A DNA stretch of 48,806 nucleotides from Planctomycetota bacterium (GTDB taxonomy: Bacteria; Planctomycetota; Planctomycetia; Pirellulales; Lacipirellulaceae). The DNA lies in the NCBI GenBank assembly GCA_013286045.1, contig JABDGM010000012.1, forward strand, positions 19,201 to 68,006, read 5' to 3'. A program made the translations under genes and the position numbers. The notes under the pieces were generated by a model. It was not told where the DNA came from. It worked only from the letters and a program-made list of their open reading frames with translations, and did no database searches. Every line of letters starts with the position of its first letter. Within the stretch, counting starts at the first letter, position 1. Positions 1 to 9,296 of the stretch are shown piece after piece.

Positions 1-1
1 G

Positions 2-1906
2 TGGGACGAATGGTTGCCGAACGCAACGCTTTGGCCGGCGGTGGGCGAGGGGCCGAAGCTCGATGACATGCGGCAGCGCTGGGCGAAGGCGCTCGCAGGC
101 CGCGAGATCGATGCGGAAGGTTACGTCGCCACCCACCAGCACGATGGGCCGGCGCACGCGCAGGGTTGGCCGTTTCCGATGTGGATGCAGGCGGGGGGAG
201 TCGGTTGGCATTTCCGACCGATCGGAGTCGCGGGTTACGAGGCGCCGCCGGCGACCACGCAAGGTTGGAAGTTCGCGGGCGTTGTCGACAAAGGCCTCGG
301 GGCGAAGGGCTGGCAATTCGATCTGAACAGTGGGCCGGCAACGCTGGAGACGCCGGCGTTCGCGATCGATGCCCATCTGTTTCCGTTCTTGCGGCTGAAT
401 TGTTGGGCGACCGGTTTGGAGCACACGAAGTGTTACGTCGAATGGTCGACGAAGGACGAACCGGAGTTCGCGGCCGATCGGCGCGCGTATTTCGAATCGC
501 CGCCGGACGCAAGTTTCGAGCAGCCGCGCGAGTTGCGGATCATGATTCCGGTGTTAAATCAGCCAGGGTGGAAAGGCACGATCACGCGGTTGCGGATAGG
601 GTTCGAGAACTCCGATCATGGCCAGCTCGTCGTGAAATCATTCCACGTGGCGTGCGATACACGCCAAAACGTGAACAATCTGAATTTCATTCGCGGTTGC
701 CACGATTACTTTTTGTGGACGGATGATGTCGAGTTTTTGCGCAGCCAGATGCCGCGCGTTCGCACGGCCATGCAGTTCGTCGATCACGAATTTCAAACGC
801 ATGCTAAGAAGTGCGTCTACACAACGTGGCCAGGGCACGAAGGTCGAAGCGGCGTGCAGTACGTGAACGGGCAGAAGCAAATCGTCGTGGGGCAGGGGAT
901 CGGCAGCAATTATTGGGACCTGCTGCCGTTCGGTGGCGAAGACGCGCTGGCGACTGTTTATTACTACGACACGTTGCGGAAGCTGGCGGAGTTGGAAACG
1001 CTCGTTGCGGCGCATCCTGAATGGAAGGTGACGAGTGCGGGGGCGTTCAACCCGCAAGAATTGTTGACATTCGCGGAAGGAATTCGCAAGCATTTTCAGC
1101 AGCGGTTTTGGAATGCGACGACAGGGCGGTTCGGAACGATCGACCTCGACGGCAATCTGCACGACTACGGCTTCACGTTTTTGAACAACGAAGCGGTGGT
1201 TTTTGGATTGGCGTCGCCCGAGCAAGCGCGGTCGATCTGCGATTGGATCGGCGGGCGGCGGACTGTCGCTGGAGATACGTCCACAGGCGACGACGTTTAC
1301 CATTGGCGGTTTGGTCCGAGGACGACGACCCGGCGGAATATCGACTATTACTATTGGAGCTGGTCGGCCCCGGAGAGCATTCCGTGGGGCTATCAGGTGC
1401 AGGATGGCGGCGCGGTGCTCGGTTGGACTTATTATGACTTGATGGCGCAACTGAAAACCGCTGGGCCGGATGTCGCAGCAAACCGGTTGGCAGAAATCGC
1501 CAAGTGGTTTGACGAAACTCAGCGCGAAGGCGGCTATCGCGCGTACTACGCTAAGGATCCGGCTCGCGGATCGATGCAGGGCGGCAATTCGGCGGGCGGC
1601 CTGGGACTCGACAAGGAGTTCATAGAAAGCGTGCTCGCGCCGCAAGTTATGCTCTACGGATTTTTGGGTTTCCACCCGACGTACGATGGCTTCGAAATAG
1701 CACCGCAGCTACCTAAGGACTGGCCGGAGCTGACGGTATCGCGCATTTATTTGCACGATTCCGTGATCGAAGTCACGGTGGATCACGATGGCGGGCTTAA
1801 GCTTCGCGGTGATGGGAAGAGTGGCGGCGAGCTGATCGTGCACGCGCCCGCAGGCGCCCGGTTGGTTTCGGTCGAAGGCATGACGGCACGATTGATAACG
1901 CCCTAG
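2..1906 (+). CDS. Six-hairpin (alpha/alpha)6-barrel glycosidase-like protein, 5' end outside window
   Basis: The reading frame is open from the first bases (codons for W-D-E-W precede the first possible TTG start at 14), so the N-terminus lies outside the window and 634 residues are visible. The N-terminal part looks beta-rich. From about residue 225 the protein resembles six-hairpin glycosidases: an aromatic/acidic stretch NFIRGCHDYFLWTDD, then GIGSNYWDLLPFGGEDAL, then FLNNEAVVFG, and a C-terminal beta domain (LHDSVIEVTVDHDG) typical of GH78, GH65 or GH95-like enzymes. It probably hydrolyses a plant or algal oligosaccharide, but I cannot fix the GH family or the substrate. Stop is TAG at 1904-1906. 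The following 257 bp before the next start contain no evident gene. Confidence 0.7.
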   Translation, partial: WDEWLPNATLWPAVGEGPKLDDMRQRWAKALAGREIDAEGYVATHQHDGPAHAQGWPFPMWMQAGGVGWHFRPIGVAGYEAPPATTQGWKFAGVVDKGLGAKGWQFDLNSGPATLETPAFAIDAHLFPFLRLNCWATGLEHTKCYVEWSTKDEPEFAADRRAYFESPPDASFEQPRELRIMIPVLNQPGWKGTITRLRIGFENSDHGQLVVKSFHVACDTRQNVNNLNFIRGCHDYFLWTDDVEFLRSQMPRVRTAMQFVDHEFQTHAKKCVYTTWPGHEGRSGVQYVNGQKQIVVGQGIGSNYWDLLPFGGEDALATVYYYDTLRKLAELETLVAAHPEWKVTSAGAFNPQELLTFAEGIRKHFQQRFWNATTGRFGTIDLDGNLHDYGFTFLNNEAVVFGLASPEQARSICDWIGGRRTVAGDTSTGDDVYHWRFGPRTTTRRNIDYYYWSWSAPESIPWGYQVQDGGAVLGWTYYDLMAQLKTAGPDVAANRLAEIAKWFDETQREGGYRAYYAKDPARGSMQGGNSAGGLGLDKEFIESVLAPQVMLYGFLGFHPTYDGFEIAPQLPKDWPELTVSRIYLHDSVIEVTVDHDGGLKLRGDGKSGGELIVHAPAGARLVSVEGMTARLITP

Positions 1907-2163
1907 GGTGCTAATCGCAAAAATTGCGGATTTTCAGGGGCAAAACTGACGGCGAATTGAGCAAAAAGGGTTGGCGCAGCACCCTCCCGCGGGCAGGATA
2001 GTTGATTCAGGCGGCATGCTCGTTACGGCCGGATTTTTGCGGCAGCGAGCGATCGTTCGACCTATTTTTGTGTGGCGCAACTCCCCGCCGCACAACCGGG
2101 ACGGCTCATCGATCGATTGAGACGTTTCGAGACGCGTTCCCCTACTGCCGCCGAGTCCTCCCC

Positions 2164-5100
2164 ATGCCGATCCGTGTCGCGCTGCATCATCGCACTGAAT
2201 ATCAATATGGCGAACCCGCGGGCTTAGGTCCGCAGGTGATTCGCTTGCGTCCGGCCGCCCATTGCCGCACACGCATTCCGAGCTACTCGATCAAAATCGA
2301 GCCTGCCGACCATTTTCTAAATTGGCAGCAGGACCCGTACGGGAATTTTTTGGGCCGAGTCGTAGTACTGCAGCCCACTGATCGATTTAGCGTGACGGTC
2401 GACCTCACCGCAGAGATGACGGTCATCAACCCGTTTGATTTCTTTCTCGAACCAGAGGCAGAGTATTATCCGTTCTCGTACTCGCCGGACACACTCAAAG
2501 ACTTGATGCCGTTCCTGCATGTGACGCCGGTGATGGAGGGTTCGCCCCTGGCCGAATACGTGCGCCAGGTCGACCGCACACGGCGAAAGACGATCGACTT
2601 CTTAGTGGAGTTGAACCAGCAACTGCAGAAAGAAATTAAGTATCTCATTCGCCTGGAGCCAGGCGTGCAGGGCTGCGATGAAACGCTTGAGAAACGCAGC
2701 GGCTCGTGCCGCGATTCGGCTTGGCTGCTCGTTAACATTTTGCGGCGCGTGGGTTTGGCGGCACGGTTCGTATCTGGATATATCGTGCAGCTTAAGGCCG
2801 ATCAATTGCCGCTCGAAGGCCCGGCAGGAACGGCGGTCGACTTTACCGACCTGCACGCATGGGCAGAGGTGTTTTTGCCCGGCGCAGGCTGGGTGGGACT
2901 CGATGCGACTTCCGGATTGTTGGCGGGTGAGGGGCACATTCCGCTCGCTTGTACGCCGGAACCGATTAGCGCGGCGCCGATATCGGGTACGGCGTCGTGT
3001 CGTGCACAGCATTTTGATTTCAGTATGTCCGTGACGCGAATTCATGAAGATCCGCGGGTCACGAAGCCGTACACCGATGAGCAATGGCAAGCGATTAATG
3101 ATATTGGCCATCGAGTCGACGCAGATCTTCAAGCCGGCGACGTGCGACTGACGATGGGCGGCGAGCCGACGTTTGTCTCGGTCGACGATATGGAAGGAGT
3201 CGAATGGAAGACGGAGGCCTTGGGACCCAACAAGCGACGGCTGGCGGGCGATCTCATGGTGCGGCTCAAGCATCGGTTTTCGACCGGCGGATTGCTGCAC
3301 ATGGGACAAGGGAAATGGTATCCCGGCGAGCCGCTGCCACGCTGGGCCCTGCGATGTTATTGGCGGCTTGATGGCGAGCCGATTTGGCAAGACGAATCGT
3401 TATTGGCAGATCCGACGAAGCGCGGCCAAGCTACGGTCGATGATGCGCGTCGATTCGGGCAGTCGCTTGCACAAAAGCTGGGCGTCGAAAGTCGACACGT
3501 GATCGACGGCTTCGAAGACGCGCTCTATTACGCGTGGAAAGAACGGCGCCTGCCGGCGAATGTCGATGTTCGCGATTCGCGGTTGGAAAACAAAGAAGAG
3601 CGGGCTCGACTTGCGAGATTGTTCGAGCAAGGCATCACGGCGCCGGTTGGCTGCGTGTTGCCGCTGCGTCGAGTTTGGTGGGCGGCCACGCCGATTTGGG
3701 AGAGCGGCGAGTGGGTCGTTCGATCGGACGAAATGTTTTTAATCCCCGGCGACTCGCCGATGGGTTTTCGCCTGCCGATTCAATCGCTGCTGTGGACGAA
3801 GCAGTCGGCGCTCGATTTAGCAGGGTACTCACGAGATGCATTCGCCGAACGGCCGGCGCTGCCGATGTATCACCATCTGCGGGAGCGAGCAGGCACCTAC
3901 GCGACAACCGTCATGCGGCAATATTCGCCGGCGGCGGTGGGCTCGCCCGGATTACACGATCGAGGCAGGGGCTTCGACGAAAACCAAAGCGGCCCTCTGG
4001 CGTACGAGAACGGACTGGTCGGGCACGACCATTCGACTTCGAACGGCGATGCTTCGGCGGAACACGCCGTGGGTCAACACGCGCCGGACTCGAGCGGGAT
4101 GACGGTAGGTGACGCGTCAAGTGTCGTTCGTACAGCACTCTGCATCGAGCCTCGCGATGGGATTTTGCACATATTCATGCCGCCAATCGATCGGCTCGAG
4201 GATTATTTGGAGTTGATCGCTTCGATCGAATCGGTGGCGGCCGAATTGGCGTTGCCAGTCGTGATCGAAGGTTACGAACCGCCACACGATGCCCGCCTGA
4301 GCAACGTGAAAGTGACACCGGACCCCGGCGTCATCGAAGTGAACGTGCCGCCGGGTGGAAATTGGGATGAGCTGTCTGCAATTACCACGGGCGTGTATGA
4401 GGACGCGCACTTCTCGCGACTGGGAACGGAAAAGTTCGATTTGGACGGCACGCACACTGGCACCGGCGGTGGCAATCACGTTGTGCTCGGCGGTGCGACG
4501 CCGGCCGATAGCCCGTTCCTGCGCCGACCCGATTTGCTCAGGAGCTTGGTCGCGTTTTGGCACAATCATCCGTCATTGTCGTACCTGTTCTCCGGCACGT
4601 TCATCGGGCCAACGAGCCAAGCGCCGCGCGTGGATGAAGGCCGGCGCGATGCGCGCTACGAGCTTGAGATTGCGTTCGAACAAGCGATGCCCGGGCGCAC
4701 CCCGCCGCCGTGGATGGTGGACCGCGTGTTCCGCAATCTGCTCGTGGATGGCACTGGCAACACGCACCGTTCGGAGTTCTGTATCGACAAGTTGTTTTCG
4801 CCAGATAGCGCGAGCGGCCGACTAGGACTGGTCGAATTCCGGGCTTTCGAAATGCCACCGCACGAGCGGATGAGCCTTGCGCAGCAGCTATTGCTGCGGG
4901 CCTGCGTGGCGTGTTTCTGGAAGAAGCCTTACACCGAACGACTGGTCGATTGGGATACTTCGCTTCACGACCGATTCATGCTGCCGCACTTCGTGTGGCA
5001 GGACTTCGGCGATGTAGTCGAAGAATTGCGATCGGCAGGCTACCCGCTTGATCACGATTGGTTCGCCCCGCACTTCGAGTTTCGCTTTCCGTTCATGGGC

Positions 5101-5628
5101 GAATTTGCGCAATCGAACGTGCATGTCGAAGTTCGCAAGGCGATCGAGCCTTGGTATGTGTTGGGCGAGGAAGGTGCACCTGGCGGCACGGCCAGGTATG
5201 TGGATTCTTCCGTCGAGCGATTGCAGGCAAAAGTTCGAGGAATGACTGATCCGCGGCACGTAATTACATGCAATGGGCGCAAGTTGCCATTGCATCGAAC
5301 GGGTGTGGAAGGCGAATATGTAGCGGGTGTCCGGTACCGTGCCTGGCAGCCACCGAGTTGTTTACACCCGACAATTCCGGTGGATTCGCCACTGGTGTTC
5401 GACGTGTTGGATACTTGGACGAAATTGTCGCTAGGCGGAGCGACGTACCACGTTGGGCATCCGGGCGGATTGAATCCTTCGACATTCCCGATCAATGCGA
5501 TGGAAGCAGAAAGCCGGCGAGCCGCACGATTTATCAGGATGGGACATCGCGGCGGCCGGTTGGACGCGCCTCGCGACGAGCAAAACCGAGACTATCCGCT
5601 GACGCTGGACCTGCGTCGCGGTCGTTGA
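2164..5628 (+). CDS. Transglutaminase-like / DUF2126 putative amidoligase fusion protein
   Basis: A 1154-residue protein. The N-terminus (MPIRVALHHRTEYQY) matches the bacterial transglutaminase N-terminal domain, so I start at ATG 2164 rather than the longer frame from 2002. The transglutaminase core has the expected triad: Cys182 in GSCRDSAWL, His231 in DLHAWAEVF and Asp247 in GLDATSG. From about residue 310 to the end lies the DUF2126 region, annotated in Pfam as a putative glutamine-synthetase-fold amidoligase; motifs include MGGEPTFVS and TGGGNHVVLGG. The likely role is joining or editing amide bonds in a peptide substrate, probably in the cytoplasm because no signal peptide is seen. It heads a co-directional set with the ATP-grasp/alpha-E gene 61 bp downstream. 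The substrate is unknown. Confidence 0.9.
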   Translation: MPIRVALHHRTEYQYGEPAGLGPQVIRLRPAAHCRTRIPSYSIKIEPADHFLNWQQDPYGNFLGRVVVLQPTDRFSVTVDLTAEMTVINPFDFFLEPEAEYYPFSYSPDTLKDLMPFLHVTPVMEGSPLAEYVRQVDRTRRKTIDFLVELNQQLQKEIKYLIRLEPGVQGCDETLEKRSGSCRDSAWLLVNILRRVGLAARFVSGYIVQLKADQLPLEGPAGTAVDFTDLHAWAEVFLPGAGWVGLDATSGLLAGEGHIPLACTPEPISAAPISGTASCRAQHFDFSMSVTRIHEDPRVTKPYTDEQWQAINDIGHRVDADLQAGDVRLTMGGEPTFVSVDDMEGVEWKTEALGPNKRRLAGDLMVRLKHRFSTGGLLHMGQGKWYPGEPLPRWALRCYWRLDGEPIWQDESLLADPTKRGQATVDDARRFGQSLAQKLGVESRHVIDGFEDALYYAWKERRLPANVDVRDSRLENKEERARLARLFEQGITAPVGCVLPLRRVWWAATPIWESGEWVVRSDEMFLIPGDSPMGFRLPIQSLLWTKQSALDLAGYSRDAFAERPALPMYHHLRERAGTYATTVMRQYSPAAVGSPGLHDRGRGFDENQSGPLAYENGLVGHDHSTSNGDASAEHAVGQHAPDSSGMTVGDASSVVRTALCIEPRDGILHIFMPPIDRLEDYLELIASIESVAAELALPVVIEGYEPPHDARLSNVKVTPDPGVIEVNVPPGGNWDELSAITTGVYEDAHFSRLGTEKFDLDGTHTGTGGGNHVVLGGATPADSPFLRRPDLLRSLVAFWHNHPSLSYLFSGTFIGPTSQAPRVDEGRRDARYELEIAFEQAMPGRTPPPWMVDRVFRNLLVDGTGNTHRSEFCIDKLFSPDSASGRLGLVEFRAFEMPPHERMSLAQQLLLRACVACFWKKPYTERLVDWDTSLHDRFMLPHFVWQDFGDVVEELRSAGYPLDHDWFAPHFEFRFPFMGEFAQSNVHVEVRKAIEPWYVLGEEGAPGGTARYVDSSVERLQAKVRGMTDPRHVITCNGRKLPLHRTGVEGEYVAGVRYRAWQPPSCLHPTIPVDSPLVFDVLDTWTKLSLGGATYHVGHPGGLNPSTFPINAMEAESRRAARFIRMGHRGGRLDAPRDEQNRDYPLTLDLRRGR

Positions 5629-5689
5629 CGCGATGGCGGTTCTTGCGAAGCATTAGTTGCCCCAAAAAATTGATCGCACCACGCGATGG

Positions 5690-8296
5690 ATGTGTGAGTT
5701 GCAAAACGGTGGCATTATTTCCTCGGTGAGAACTCGCGTGCCGGCGACCGATACGAGCCTCGATGCGGAGCTTCTGCGCGGGTACGAGCTGGCCCCAGGC
5801 GCGTACGATGAAGTGTTTTCGGCGCCCGGCGTGTTGCGTCCGGCTTGGAAGCTGTTTCTGAAAGGGGCCGAGAAGCTCACGCGCACCGAATACATGCACC
5901 GCTGGGAGCAGGCGCAGCGGCTGTTGCGGCAGAACAGTCTGACCTATTCGGACTTGAGCGACTCGGTGGCTAGGCGGCGGCCGTGGGAACTGGACGGGTT
6001 GCCGCTCGTGATTTCGGCCGAAGAATGGCGGACCGTTTCGGCTTCGCTGCAACAACGGGCAACGTTGCTCGATTTGGTGCTGCGCGACGTCTTCGGCCCG
6101 CAGAGGCTGGTTCGCGACGGCGTATTGCCGCCCGAGGCTTTGTTCCGACATCCCGGTTACCGGCTACCGTTTTGCCGTCCTCCGGAATCGCAAAATTCGC
6201 GGATGTTGCAATTCTACGCAGCCGACCTGACTCGCGCACCTGATGGCCGGTGGTGGGTGCAAGCCGATCGCTGCGAAAGTGCGAGCGGCGCTGGGTTCGC
6301 GCTCGAGAATCGTATTGCGCTTTCGCGAATGCTGTCGGACGTTTTTCGGCAGTGTCGTGTCGAGCGACTTGCCCCGTACTTCATTGCGGTGAAGGAGCTG
6401 CTCGCCAAGTTGGCGCCCCACAACGATGGCGATCCGCGGATCGTAATACTAAGTCAGGCGGCGGGCAGCACCAACTACTTCGAAGACGCGTTCTTGGCGC
6501 GCTACCTGGGTTACACGCTGGCGGAGGCCGGCGATTTGGCGGTGCGGCGCAATCGGTTGTATTTGAAAACGTTGGCCGGCTTGTCGTTGGTAAATGTGTT
6601 GCTGCGACGTCCGAATAGCGAACATCTTGATCCACTTGAAATTGCGGATTCTGGTTCCGCGGGCACGGCCGGGCTCTTGCAGGCGGTGCGGTCTGGAAAC
6701 GTCACGATCGCGAATACGCCGGGGAGCGGCCTCGTGGAATCGCCGATCTTTCGAGCGTTTCTGCCGAGGTTGGCCGAGAAAATCTTGGGCGAACCGCTCT
6801 CGATGCCCGGCGTTGCGACCTGGTGGTGCGGCGAGCCGCAGGCATGCAGCTACGTGTTAGAGCGGCTCGATGAGCTGATTATTTTACCGGCGTATCGGCG
6901 GCGTGGTGAGCCGGTGTCGCAAATCAGTCGTCTGGCCGATATGTCGCGCAAAGCGCTGGCGGCGCTGATTCAGACGAGTCCTGGGAATTTCGTCGCGCAG
7001 GAAAAGATCGTTCGCTCGGGGGCACCCGCCTGGTCGGGCACGCAGCTTCAGCCATGTTACGTCGCGTTGCGCACGTTCGCTGCCGCGCACGGCGACGGCT
7101 ACACAGTTATGCCAGGCGGATTGGCACGCATATCGACCTCGACCGCGCCCCTGGAGCTTTCGCTGCTGGATGGCGAGCGAAGCAAGGATGCCTGGGTGCT
7201 GGCCGAAGGGCCGGTTGAGCACGTTTCCTTACTCACGGCGAGCGAAGGCGATCTGCCGTTGCGGCGCGGCGGCGTGGACTTATCGAGCCGCGCGGCGGAA
7301 CACTTCTTCTGGCTGGGACGTCAGTCGGTACGGGCCGAAGCGCTGGCCAAATTAATTCGCTCCGCGGCCCGGCGGCTAACAAGCGAAGAGCAGGTGGACC
7401 GCATTCCCGAGCTTCCGCATTTGTTGCGGATGCTGGCGGAGCAGGGACAGATCGAACCAGGTTACGTAGTCGAGGAGATTCGCAAGCAGTTGCCCTCGAT
7501 CGAAAAGCAATTGCCGACGGCGGCGTTTGACGAAGGCCCGCCGAATGCGTTGCGGGCAACCGTCACTTCGCTCGTATCGCTGGCCTCGACGGTGCGCGAT
7601 TTGATGTCGCTCGATAGTTGGCGAATCATTCGCCAAATGAACGACGACTTCCGACCCGCGGCCGGTCGCCACGGATTCCTCGACCTGCTCGATAAGATCG
7701 ATGCTCTGCTGGTGCAGCTCGCCGCCTATGCCGGCGAAATCTCCGAGAGCATGACGCGCACTTACGCTTGGCGGTTTCTCGATCTCGGCCGCCGGCTAGA
7801 ACGTGCGCTGCAAGAAGCGCAACTCTTGCGAGGTATGCTCTCGACCGATAGTGGCAGCGAACCCGAATCGTTGGAGACCATGCTGGAAATGCTCGACAGC
7901 GTGATGACTTACCGATCTCGGTACGGCTCGCGATTTCAGCTCGGGGCGGTGCTCGATCTCATGCTGTGCGATGAAACGAATCCGCGGTCGGTTGCGTACC
8001 AGCTCGTCGAGTGTGTAGCCCACGTCGATCACTTAAACGTTGGCGTTCAAGGTGACCACAAACCGGCCGACCAAGGCCTCGCCGGCTCGCTGCTGCAAAC
8101 GGTCCGCGAGACGGACGTCGTGCGAATTTCTCGCCAATTCGAAGCCGGCGACAGTGATGCGTTGAACGACTTGCTCAATACGATCGGCAATATGCTTCCC
8201 GATCTTTCGGACGTGATTTCGCATCGGTACTTTTTTCACTCCGCTCCGATTCAGCGCTTGGCCGACATCGAGTCGAAACCAGGGGCCAGGAAATAG
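5690..8296 (+). CDS. Circularly permuted ATP-grasp / alpha-E (DUF403) fusion protein
   Basis: An 868-residue protein if started at ATG 5690; a TTG at 5657 would add 11 residues. The first 520 residues match the circularly permuted ATP-grasp type 2 family (old DUF404/DUF407), for example ELAPGAYDEVFSAPG, RRPWELDGLPLVI, NPGSGLVESPIF-like ANTPGSGLVESPIF and PAYRRRGEPV. From about residue 530 (DLSSRAAEHFFWLGRQSVRAE) to the end is an all-alpha alpha-E domain. In other bacteria these are often two adjacent genes; here they are fused. ATP-grasp enzymes form acyl-phosphate intermediates for peptide-like ligation, so this is the probable energy-using ligase of the cluster. The next gene begins 33 bp downstream. 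Confidence 0.92.
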   Translation: MCELQNGGIISSVRTRVPATDTSLDAELLRGYELAPGAYDEVFSAPGVLRPAWKLFLKGAEKLTRTEYMHRWEQAQRLLRQNSLTYSDLSDSVARRRPWELDGLPLVISAEEWRTVSASLQQRATLLDLVLRDVFGPQRLVRDGVLPPEALFRHPGYRLPFCRPPESQNSRMLQFYAADLTRAPDGRWWVQADRCESASGAGFALENRIALSRMLSDVFRQCRVERLAPYFIAVKELLAKLAPHNDGDPRIVILSQAAGSTNYFEDAFLARYLGYTLAEAGDLAVRRNRLYLKTLAGLSLVNVLLRRPNSEHLDPLEIADSGSAGTAGLLQAVRSGNVTIANTPGSGLVESPIFRAFLPRLAEKILGEPLSMPGVATWWCGEPQACSYVLERLDELIILPAYRRRGEPVSQISRLADMSRKALAALIQTSPGNFVAQEKIVRSGAPAWSGTQLQPCYVALRTFAAAHGDGYTVMPGGLARISTSTAPLELSLLDGERSKDAWVLAEGPVEHVSLLTASEGDLPLRRGGVDLSSRAAEHFFWLGRQSVRAEALAKLIRSAARRLTSEEQVDRIPELPHLLRMLAEQGQIEPGYVVEEIRKQLPSIEKQLPTAAFDEGPPNALRATVTSLVSLASTVRDLMSLDSWRIIRQMNDDFRPAAGRHGFLDLLDKIDALLVQLAAYAGEISESMTRTYAWRFLDLGRRLERALQEAQLLRGMLSTDSGSEPESLETMLEMLDSVMTYRSRYGSRFQLGAVLDLMLCDETNPRSVAYQLVECVAHVDHLNVGVQGDHKPADQGLAGSLLQTVRETDVVRISRQFEAGDSDALNDLLNTIGNMLPDLSDVISHRYFFHSAPIQRLADIESKPGARK

Positions 8297-8329
8297 GCGT
8301 CGTCTAACGGCCGCCCTGAAGAGACCACG

Positions 8330-9220
8330 TTGAAATACCAAATCAGCCACAAAACCTGGTACGAGTATTCCGAGCTGGCGCCGGTGTGCCATAACCTCGT
8401 TCACCTTGCGCCTCGCGAGACGGCCTCTCAGAAGTGCAATGCTTACCGGTTGTTGATCGATCCGAAGCCGGCGTTTTTTACGGGACGCGAGGACTATTTC
8501 GGAAATCACACGGAATACTTTTCAATCGAAAGCGGGCACCGAAAGCTGGAGATCATCGCCGAAAGCACTGTAGACGTATCGAATCTCGATGACTCGATGG
8601 TCAGCGACGTGCCGTGGCAGGACTGCGTGGTGCACTCCGGCGACCAAGTTAACGGCCATCCCGTGGGTGCAGCCATCGATCCGACGCACGCGCAGTTGGC
8701 GTTCCCATCGCCGCGCATACCGCCGTTGGTCGAGCTTCGCGAGTATGCGTCCAAGAGTTTCTTGCCGAATCGCTCGATCGTGCAAGCGCTGGTGGATTTA
8801 AACGTTCGAATTCATCATGAATTCAAGTTCGATCCACGGGCGACCACGGTCGATACGCCGTTGTGGGAAGTGCTGAATTTGCGACGCGGCGTGTGCCAAG
8901 ATTTTGCCCATCTCGCCACGGGCTGCTTGCGCAGCATGGGCCTCGCGGCCCGGTACGTGAGCGGTTATCTGCGAACCACGCCGCCACCGGGTAAACCTCG
9001 CTTGGTCGGCGCCGATGCCTCGCACGCGTGGTGTTCGGCGTGGTGCGGTCCACTCGGCTGGGTCGACTTCGATCCAACCAACAACTGCCTCGCAGGCGAC
9101 TCCTACGTTACAATCGCGTGGGGTCGAGACTACGGCGACGTCTGCCCAATTCAGGGCGTTTTCGTCGGCGGCGGCGATCACCGCATCACGGTCAGCGTCG
9201 ATGTCGCGCCGCTGGGGTAG
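8330..9220 (+). CDS. Transglutaminase family protein (COG1305 type)
   Basis: A 296-residue protein starting at TTG 8330 (MKYQISHKTWYEYSE); this start aligns with the usual beginning of the bacterial transglutaminase N-terminal domain. The catalytic triad is intact: Cys189 in RRGVCQDFAHL, His232 in DASHAWCSAW and Asp248 in VDFDPTNN. Bacterial members of this class may be proteases or amide-exchange enzymes rather than cross-linkers. It is the third gene of the cluster and a paralogue of the N-terminal half of the first protein. The pairing of two transglutaminase-like proteins with an ATP-grasp/alpha-E protein is the characteristic arrangement of the predicted peptide-modification system described by Iyer and Aravind. 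No signal peptide is visible. Confidence 0.93.
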   Translation: MKYQISHKTWYEYSELAPVCHNLVHLAPRETASQKCNAYRLLIDPKPAFFTGREDYFGNHTEYFSIESGHRKLEIIAESTVDVSNLDDSMVSDVPWQDCVVHSGDQVNGHPVGAAIDPTHAQLAFPSPRIPPLVELREYASKSFLPNRSIVQALVDLNVRIHHEFKFDPRATTVDTPLWEVLNLRRGVCQDFAHLATGCLRSMGLAARYVSGYLRTTPPPGKPRLVGADASHAWCSAWCGPLGWVDFDPTNNCLAGDSYVTIAWGRDYGDVCPIQGVFVGGGDHRITVSVDVAPLG

Positions 9221-9296
9221 CTCGTTCCGAGTTCGGCACGAGGCTTGCATTCCGCACTCTTCGAATCATTGATAAAACGATCACCTGGCGGGAAGA

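Noticed and set aside
638..1675. Long minus-strand open frame opposite the first gene (345 codons)
   Set aside because: It is antisense to a recognisable glycosidase, is Arg/Pro-rich, and has no family resemblance. Similar shadows lie opposite most genes here.
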